A DNA stretch of 64,000 nucleotides, from NCBI GenBank assembly GCA_012295275.1, contig CM022665.1, positions 15,625,476-15,689,475 on the forward strand, read 5' to 3'. The notes beneath the pieces were generated by a model that worked only from the letters and a program-made list of their open reading frames with translations, searched no databases and was not told the origin of the DNA. The stretch comes from Chrysomallon squamiferum (lineage: Eukaryota > Mollusca > Gastropoda > Neomphalida > Peltospiridae). Shown one piece after another: positions 63,708 through 64,000 of the stretch (position 1 is the stretch's first letter; every line of letters begins with the position of its first letter). The translations under genes and the position numbers were made by a program.

Positions 63708-63983
63708 GTTATTATTATTTTATTTATTTATTTATTTATTTCAGTTACCTAAAAATCAAACCAGTGGATGACAACATGTATCCATCGAATTCTGTTAAAA
63801 TTCTGGTGAGGATGACCTTGGGTGAATTTGTCATTAATCTGACAAAGGTCATGGACAAACACGAAACTCCATATCTCATGTTCCGCGTGAATCGCCTCAG
63901 AATCGATTCATCTCTTACAGTATTTGGCTACGGAGTACATGCCACACTTGGTGGGATTCAACTTGTCGACAAGATACACACAG
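17574..63983 (+). CDS. VPS13: VPS13-family bridge-like lipid transfer protein (5' part, 25 coding exons)
   Basis: VPS13 proteins form a long hydrophobic groove that moves lipids between organelles at membrane contacts. The 25 exons here join in phase to 953 codons, and the gene continues past the right edge; full-length family members exceed 3000 residues. Residues 1-115 are the chorein N-terminal domain (start MFEKLVTSVINSYFGKY, then VKAGFIGRMKIDIPW). Residues 140-165 hold the conserved IRNIHIRYEDTITN segment. W327-W328 lie in SWWLYAYTAILEE, followed by EESLDVANILVAR. A polybasic stretch (411-417) precedes GWFGSWFG (419-426) and NEEKEKLYQGIGY. The MRSPYVVVPEFG segment is encoded by exon 18. 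Residues 855-873 are an acidic linker with an FFAT-like motif. The order and these motifs match VPS13A/VPS13C rather than VPS13B or VPS13D. Divergence leaves room for a separate invertebrate paralogue. Compared with human A/C the N-terminus lacks the Trp-Lys pair near residue 31 and is one residue shorter. Confidence 0.95.
17668..18144 (+). repeat. Intron 1 with a long (ATT)n microsatellite
   Basis: The intron is dominated by about 25 perfect ATT units (17926-18001), followed by (TCA)n and degenerate CAT/ATT words to about 18100. The poly-Ile, poly-Asn and poly-Tyr open frames here are products of this run. Confidence 0.9.
18145..18188 (+). CDS. VPS13: VPS13 coding exon 2
   Basis: A 44-nt exon between CTCTAG and GTAAGT. 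It encodes GNAELTELQLRPEAL (residues 32-46), in phase 1 and out phase 0. It continues the chorein domain and matches the family pattern x-L-x-x-L-x-L-x-x-x-A-L. Confidence 0.92.
18338..18545 (+). repeat. 66-bp tandem repeat, three copies plus a decayed fourth
   Basis: The word ACATGTTGATATGATTTTCA recurs at 18344, 18410 and 18476, exactly 66 nt apart, with nearly identical flanks (TAATTCTAACATCACA, CATGCTAATTAATTAA). A diverged copy follows from about 18532. The high identity of the first three implies recent expansion. Confidence 0.92.
18785..19200. repeat. Degenerate AAC/AAT/AGC trinucleotide tract
   Basis: About 415 nt composed almost entirely of AAC, AAT and AGC triplets with scattered substitutions, the remains of an old trinucleotide array. 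Confidence 0.8.
20087..20129 (+). CDS. VPS13: VPS13 coding exon 3
   Basis: A 43-nt exon between TTTCAG and GTAAGT. It encodes AQLDLPIEVKAGFI plus the first base of a Gly codon (residues 47-61). The VKAGFIG core is highly conserved in the VPS13 chorein domain. Confidence 0.94.
20130..23617 (+). other. Intron 3
   Basis: No exon is seen. It contains an (AC)n run at 20624-20654, a purine-rich GA tract at about 22140-22545, GT repeats near 22746 and an A-rich tract just upstream of exon 4 (about 23462-23565). Confidence 0.75.
22140..22545. repeat. Purine-rich GA/GAA tract, about 400 nt
   Basis: The + strand is overwhelmingly A and G, including a perfect (GA)n run at 22349-22387. The Arg/Glu/Lys-rich frame on + and the Ser/Leu/Phe-rich frame on - are artefacts. 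Long homopurine tracts can form triplex DNA. Confidence 0.8.
23618..23809 (+). CDS. VPS13: VPS13 coding exon 4
   Basis: A 192-nt exon between TTTTCAG and GTATGT, phase 1 in and 1 out, residues 61-125. It encodes RMKIDIPWTNLFSADVHVYL and EDVYILAGPV, the second half of the chorein domain, then a charged helix (QRERQLQNAVKRQKLEALEK). Confidence 0.96.
26575..26735. repeat. Degenerate short tandem repeat (about 16 bp unit)
   Basis: The words AAACCATCTTAATG, AAACCATTTCA and AAATCATCTTA recur about every 15-18 nt for about 160 nt. The array is old and decayed. Confidence 0.65.
28221..28610 (+). repeat. 93-97-bp tandem repeat, about four copies
   Basis: GAATGTTAAAA begins copies at 28221, 28314 and 28411, and a truncated copy follows from about 28500. 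Each carries ACAAGAGACT, then TTCTCATTCTGTTTTCCAG (a good acceptor-like string), then a TTGTATATGTTTGTGAAAAAA segment. A related fragment occurs near 29695. Confidence 0.85.
28713..29426. mobile_element. Tigger/pogo-like MITE, 714 bp, TA target duplication
   Basis: The left end reads CAGTATACCCTCGCCTGTTC. The reverse complement of the right end reads CAGTATTCCCTCGCTATTCG, giving an imperfect terminal inverted repeat of more than 20 nt. TA dinucleotides flank both sides (28711-28712 and 29427-29428). CAGTAnnCCCTCG ends with TTCGCGG subterminal words are typical of the pogo/Tigger branch of Tc1/mariner transposons. The interior has no transposase frame, so this is a non-autonomous derivative. 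Confidence 0.85.
29985..30660 (+). repeat. Diverged tandem repeat, about 228-bp unit, three copies
   Basis: TCTCAATTCATTTTCA starts copies at 29985 and 30440, 455 nt apart, with a diverged middle copy starting near 30220. Each has a TAGTxATGA segment, a TTACAAATTAGT-like segment, ACTGGCT and GTGTnTGTCTGGGTTAAT. Confidence 0.75.
30757..31685 (+). pseudogene. Broken, internally deleted LINE reverse transcriptase
   Basis: Translation of the + strand across frames gives family hallmarks interrupted by stops. EVKAAAQSLKKGKSV is at about 30768, QAGF-like plus TIAQIISLKYLCEKY at about 30868, WFLTTVG at about 31103, a FSIFLEDH-like string at about 31163, ISLCSKI at about 31255, YACKTWTLSAELQRK at about 31310, then HVTN. 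The end resembles the ENREKWRKLVVKSS terminus of non-LTR retrotransposons. The catalytic FADD box was not found, and the spacing is far too short, so large internal deletions are present. The clade (RTE- or CR1-like) is not certain. Confidence 0.8.
33740..34025. repeat. Degenerate ACT/ATT trinucleotide tract
   Basis: About 285 nt of ACT, GCT and ATT triplets with many substitutions. The Leu/Thr-rich reading frame here is an artefact. Confidence 0.75.
36041..36095. repeat. Poly-A followed by (TA)n
   Basis: Poly-A at 36041-36056 leads directly into about 19 TA units. Confidence 0.95.
37828..37877. repeat. (CA)n and (CACT)n compound microsatellite
   Basis: About 15 CA units followed by about five CACT units. 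Confidence 0.92.
38797..41276. repeat. 21-bp tandem array (minisatellite), about 115 copies
   Basis: The unit is CCATTAYAACAGACCACTGYA. Because 21 is a multiple of 3 and the unit lacks stops in several frames, long open frames appear on both strands (for example up to 450 codons on -), translating as heptads such as YNGTVVC, MVQWSVI or HYNRPLH. These are not genes: no start context, no splice logic, and frame changes wherever a unit is lost. Variants include an ATCATCACAG unit and a CATTCTGACAG unit. There is higher-order structure: a block with the ACTGGACC, ATCATCACAG and GACTGCAG variants recurs 858 nt apart (39011 and 39869), and the CATTCTGACAG pair recurs exactly 210 nt apart (39535 and 39745). 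Confidence 0.95.
41706..41850. repeat. Compound microsatellite (CA)n, (TA)n, (TAA)n
   Basis: CA at 41706-41744 and 41757-41771, TA at 41773-41794 and TAA at 41811-41850. Confidence 0.93.
43780..43847 (+). CDS. VPS13: VPS13 coding exon 5
   Basis: A 68-nt exon after AATTCAG and before GTAATC. With the G from exon 4 it encodes V, then ESTEEEPGLYEKLMTDFVKR and LQ (residues 125-147). The EKLMTDFVKRLQ part matches the helix that starts the second family segment (EKLxxxxxKxLQ). This confirms the jump across the 20-kb intron. Confidence 0.94.
44490..44651 (+). CDS. VPS13: VPS13 coding exon 6
   Basis: A 162-nt exon (residues 148-201) after TTTTTTTAG and before GTAAAA. It encodes LSIRNIHIRYEDTITN, the family's IxxIHIRYED signature, then FSCGIMLKQISIHSTDSRW. 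Phase 0 at both ends. Confidence 0.96.
45265..45357 (+). CDS. VPS13: VPS13 coding exon 7
   Basis: A 93-nt exon (residues 202-232) after TTACAG and before GTACTT. It encodes LLRLENLAVYWNPYIPEQHL. The LxRLxNLxxYWN pattern is conserved in VPS13A/C. Confidence 0.94.
45809..45866 (+). CDS. VPS13: VPS13 coding exon 8
   Basis: A 58-nt exon after TTTACAG and before GTAAGT, encoding NLLRMSIDSHNILQEEFDF plus one base of an Ile codon (residues 233-252). Confidence 0.9.
46517..46635 (+). CDS. VPS13: VPS13 coding exon 9
   Basis: A 119-nt exon after ATTTTAG and before GTTTAT, residues 252-291. It encodes IEPVTAQARVIISTENN and FADFTLDEIEVLLSRQQ, matching the family's PIxAxAxLxxN and IELxxIxIxLxxxQY segments. 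Confidence 0.94.
46956..47137 (+). CDS. VPS13: VPS13 coding exon 10
   Basis: A 182-nt exon (residues 292-352), TTTCAG to GTATAT, phase 0 in and 2 out. It contains RYRKYHPNVPLKVSPKSWWL and YAYTAILEEVIRPYSWERIK, the YRKYxPxxPL and WWxYAxxxxLE signatures of VPS13A/C. Confidence 0.97.
47604..47748 (+). CDS. VPS13: VPS13 coding exon 11
   Basis: A 145-nt exon (to residue 400), TTGTTAG to GTAATA. It encodes IKYKKYKDLYKKSLANP, then LWELEESLDVANILVAREHA. LExxLDVxNIxxAR is a family signature. Confidence 0.96.
48435..48564 (+). CDS. VPS13: VPS13 coding exon 12
   Basis: A 130-nt exon (residues 401-444). It encodes a polybasic run (KRIKKKKKT) followed by GWFGSWFGSSASDEELEVEI. The Trp/Gly-rich GWFS/GWxW loop after a basic stretch is typical of VPS13A/C. 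Confidence 0.95.
48983..49080 (+). CDS. VPS13: VPS13 coding exon 13
   Basis: A 98-nt exon (to residue 476), ACAACAG to GTAATT. It encodes NWLAGLSNEEKEKLYQGIGY, matching the LTPEEKxxLYxAIGYSE segment of VPS13A/C. Confidence 0.95.
49262..49398 (+). CDS. VPS13: VPS13 coding exon 14
   Basis: A 137-nt exon (residues 477-522), TTTTCAG to GTGAGA, phase 0 in and 2 out. It encodes YVKHKVQIILKSCCLSLVNY and then VSVTHMLATWEDRPATGAF, beta-strand repeats of the lipid-transfer groove. Confidence 0.93.
49838..49929 (+). CDS. VPS13: VPS13 coding exon 15
   Basis: A 92-nt exon after AATTCAG and before GTAAGA, phase 2 in and 1 out. It encodes ISSNTESFSIEGASIEHELI and PILTSDIGVY (to residue 552). Confidence 0.9.
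51041..51055 (+). other. Candidate 15-nt microexon in intron 15
   Basis: TTTTTTATTTCAG precedes AAATGGGTGTTTTGT, which is followed by GTAAGC. The phases are 1 in and 1 out, equal to the surrounding intron. Inclusion would replace one Ala codon by E-M-G-V-L-S without shifting frame. No transcript evidence. Confidence 0.4.
51273..51325. repeat. (GA)n microsatellite, about 53 nt
   Basis: An uninterrupted GA run in intron 15. Confidence 0.95.
52429..53529. mobile_element. Non-autonomous DNA transposon, 1101 bp, TA-flanked
   Basis: The left end reads CCGTATATACTTGTGTATAA. The reverse complement of the right end reads CCGTATATACTTGTGTACAA, giving an inverted repeat of about 24 nt with one or two mismatches. 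TA flanks both ends (52427-52428 and 53530-53531). Internal copies of GTCGACTTATACA lie near both ends. The interior is richer in GC and CpG than the surrounding intron and has no transposase frame. Class II is clear; Tc1/mariner-like origin is inferred from the TA flanks. Confidence 0.85.
54401..54636 (+). repeat. 38-bp tandem repeat, about six copies
   Basis: AACTATTAGGTTATTATTGT recurs with a 38-nt period (for example at 54407 and 54445), alternating with TAAACAATTTCTATTGTAA or TAAACTGTTATATTATAAC. It ends 80 nt before exon 16. Confidence 0.85.
54717..54829 (+). CDS. VPS13: VPS13 coding exon 16
   Basis: A 113-nt exon after TTTACAG and before GTGATA (residues 553-590). It encodes PSVNQVFTLDFEVKPLY and LSLSLQPVEIVYDE. 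The family pattern FxIxFExNPL and QPxEIIYD is clear. Confidence 0.95.
55289..55426 (+). CDS. VPS13: VPS13 coding exon 17
   Basis: A 138-nt exon (residues 591-636), phase 0 both ends, donor GTTAAC. It encodes HSLSEVSAFFQVPHGGIDMR and GVASYSRAGLQYAIDKHK. The acceptor's upstream tract is a TTA microsatellite rather than a normal polypyrimidine tract. Confidence 0.93.
56010..56077 (+). CDS. VPS13: VPS13 coding exon 18
   Basis: A 68-nt exon after TTTTCAG and before GTAAGT (residues 637-659), phase 0 in and 2 out. It encodes TVHVAINMRSPYVVVPEFGT and LH. The IxxxxPYxVVPxxG segment is a family hallmark. Confidence 0.95.
56553..56601 (+). pseudogene. Decayed duplicate of VPS13 exon 19
   Basis: Directly after a good acceptor (TTTTTGCCTTCAG), the sequence in the phase required by exon 18 reads RGGNMLKTKFSALCDS and then TAA. 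The real exon 19, 306 nt downstream, reads RGGNVLVADFGTLRVDS. The first 16 nt match at 13 positions. No good donor follows and a stop is in frame, so it is either a dead tandem exon copy or a poison or terminal exon. Confidence 0.7.
56859..56937 (+). CDS. VPS13: VPS13 coding exon 19
   Basis: A 79-nt exon after TGGTTCAG and before GTATTA (to residue 685). It encodes RGGNVLVADFGTLRVDSEL and then QPKDVSLE, matching the LLxxDxGxLxxxS segment of the family. Confidence 0.94.
57070..57990. repeat. A-rich AAT/AAAT low-complexity tract
   Basis: About 900 nt of AAT and AAAT words with short unique scraps and poly-A at about 57816-57832. Long Tyr/Phe/Ile frames on the - strand come from this composition. 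Confidence 0.8.
58078..58165 (+). CDS. VPS13: VPS13 coding exon 20
   Basis: An 88-nt exon after TTTTACAG and before GTATAC (residues 686-715), phase 0 in and 1 out. It encodes DATMSEIESRLYDQFNIKLS and EVKVLLADS, the DxxYDxFxIxLxxVQxL segment. Confidence 0.95.
58623..58740 (+). CDS. VPS13: VPS13 coding exon 21
   Basis: A 118-nt exon after AATCAG and before GTAAGC, phase 1 in and 2 out (to residue 754). It encodes DDWHTAQTQPDSEYHILPSV and QLVIAFFNAVKMDYKQLP. The family has GDxW, HILxP and A in the same order. Confidence 0.95.
59229..59397 (+). CDS. VPS13: VPS13 coding exon 22
   Basis: A 169-nt exon after TAATTAG and before GTAAGA (residues 754-810). It encodes KLVASLPTLKLNISDKKMLL and LMSFLRNFPIP. 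LPxLxxxISDKK followed by Ile-Pro is a VPS13A/C signature. Confidence 0.96.
60112..60135 (+). other. Candidate 24-nt microexon in intron 22
   Basis: An AATTTATAG acceptor-like end precedes 24 nt reading VEKGVLLP, followed by GTAATA. Phase 0 both ends fits the surrounding intron, and the GCCGG at its end is unusual in this AT-rich intron. The upstream polypyrimidine tract is weak. Confidence 0.25.
62538..62577. repeat. (CA)n microsatellite
   Basis: A perfect run of about 20 CA units at the head of the 88-bp repeat region in intron 22. Confidence 0.93.
62590..62905. repeat. 88-bp AT-rich tandem repeat abutting exon 23
   Basis: TTTACATATAATTATATATA words recur with an 88-nt period (CCAATATTT at 62636, CTAACATTT at 62724 and 62812) and then a shorter 36-nt step. 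The array is nearly all A and T, rich in palindromic ATAT, and ends only about 8 nt before the exon 23 acceptor. Confidence 0.75.
62914..63043 (+). CDS. VPS13: VPS13 coding exon 23
   Basis: A 130-nt exon after TTGTTTTAG and before GTAATG (residues 811-854), phase 0 in and 1 out. It encodes DLTECQLEPDIVRLRLIRRS and then VKTKTVSRLQFQTSKDV, the start of the variable linker. Confidence 0.9.
63191..63251 (+). CDS. VPS13: VPS13 coding exon 24 (acidic linker, FFAT-like)
   Basis: A 61-nt exon between TTTACAG and GTAAGC, phase 1 in and 2 out, residues 854-874. It encodes AEEMYYSASDHSDEEVEEWS. M857-D863 fits a phospho-FFAT pattern: aromatic residues at positions 2 and 3, Ser at 4, Ala at 5 and acid at 7, within acidic flanks. 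Human VPS13A and VPS13C carry FFAT motifs for the ER protein VAP in the matching linker. Confidence 0.92.
63745..63983 (+). CDS. VPS13: VPS13 coding exon 25
   Basis: A 239-nt exon (to codon 954, phase 1 out, donor GTAAAA). It encodes YLKIKPVDDNMYPSNSVKIL, then MTLGEFVINLTKVMD and LRIDSSLTVFGYGVHATLGG, which resumes the beta-groove repeats. The next exon lies beyond the window. Confidence 0.94.
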
Positions 63984-64000
63984 GTAAAAAATGTAAAAAA

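Larger units (their letters stand above)
54830..63744 (+). other. Introns 16-24 of the VPS13 gene
   Basis: AT-rich introns with ATT runs (55255-55287, 56217-56263), poly-T (56298-56319), a long AAT/AAAT-rich tract in intron 19 (57070-57990), CA at 58189-58217, degenerate GAT/AAT in intron 22 (59400-59700), AAAT at 61995-62031, CA at 62538-62577, an 88-bp repeat (62590-62905) and ATT/TTTA runs before exons 24 and 25. Intron 18 contains a decayed exon copy (56553) and intron 22 a microexon candidate (60112). Confidence 0.75.

Overview
The window is animal nuclear DNA: AT-rich, full of microsatellites, with short phase-consistent exons, GT-AG introns and several small DNA transposons. The style (long AT-rich introns, abundant TTA, CA, GA and TATG repeats) suggests a spiralian, most likely a mollusc and possibly a cephalopod. 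No species marker was seen, so that is inference. All supported genes lie on the + strand.

Layout. (1) 1-1331: the last two exons of an unrecognised gene, with a polyadenylation signal at 1326. (2) 1332-4920: no gene; microsatellites, a Z-DNA-prone CG/CA tract and a pyrimidine-rich tract ending in an acceptor-like TAG. (3) 5112-6119: an intronless Myb/SANT-like protein with a C-terminal coiled coil, closest in layout to MSANTD4. (4) 6140-9280: no confident gene; two copies of a dispersed repeat with microsatellite tails. (5) 9282-10375: an intronless linker histone H1 gene with an H1-type AAACACA box and TATA box upstream, and a poly(A) signal instead of a histone stem-loop. (6) 12012-63983 and beyond: the 5' part of a VPS13-family gene. 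A CLEAR-type palindrome (GTCACGTGAC) and a probable 5' UTR exon lie at about 12.0-12.1 kb. The start codon is at 17574. I could join 25 coding exons in phase (2860 nt, 953 codons). The gene runs off the right edge.

VPS13 proteins are bridge-like lipid-transfer proteins at organelle contact sites. This one has the chorein N-terminal domain and the A/C-type N-terminal rod. In the linker where human VPS13A and VPS13C carry a VAP-binding FFAT motif it has a phospho-FFAT-like motif, M-Y-Y-S-A-S-D. Its 20-kb intron 4 holds a 2.5-kb array of 21-bp repeats that is open in several frames on both strands, a Tigger/pogo-like MITE, a broken LINE reverse transcriptase and several short tandem arrays. Intron 15 holds a 1.1-kb TA-flanked inverted-repeat element and a candidate 15-nt microexon. 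Intron 18 holds a decayed copy of exon 19. Intron 22 holds a candidate 24-nt microexon.

I found no undescribed multi-gene system. The strongest leads are the decayed duplicate exon, the candidate microexons, the phospho-FFAT, the CLEAR box and uORF of the VPS13 gene, and the 21-bp array.
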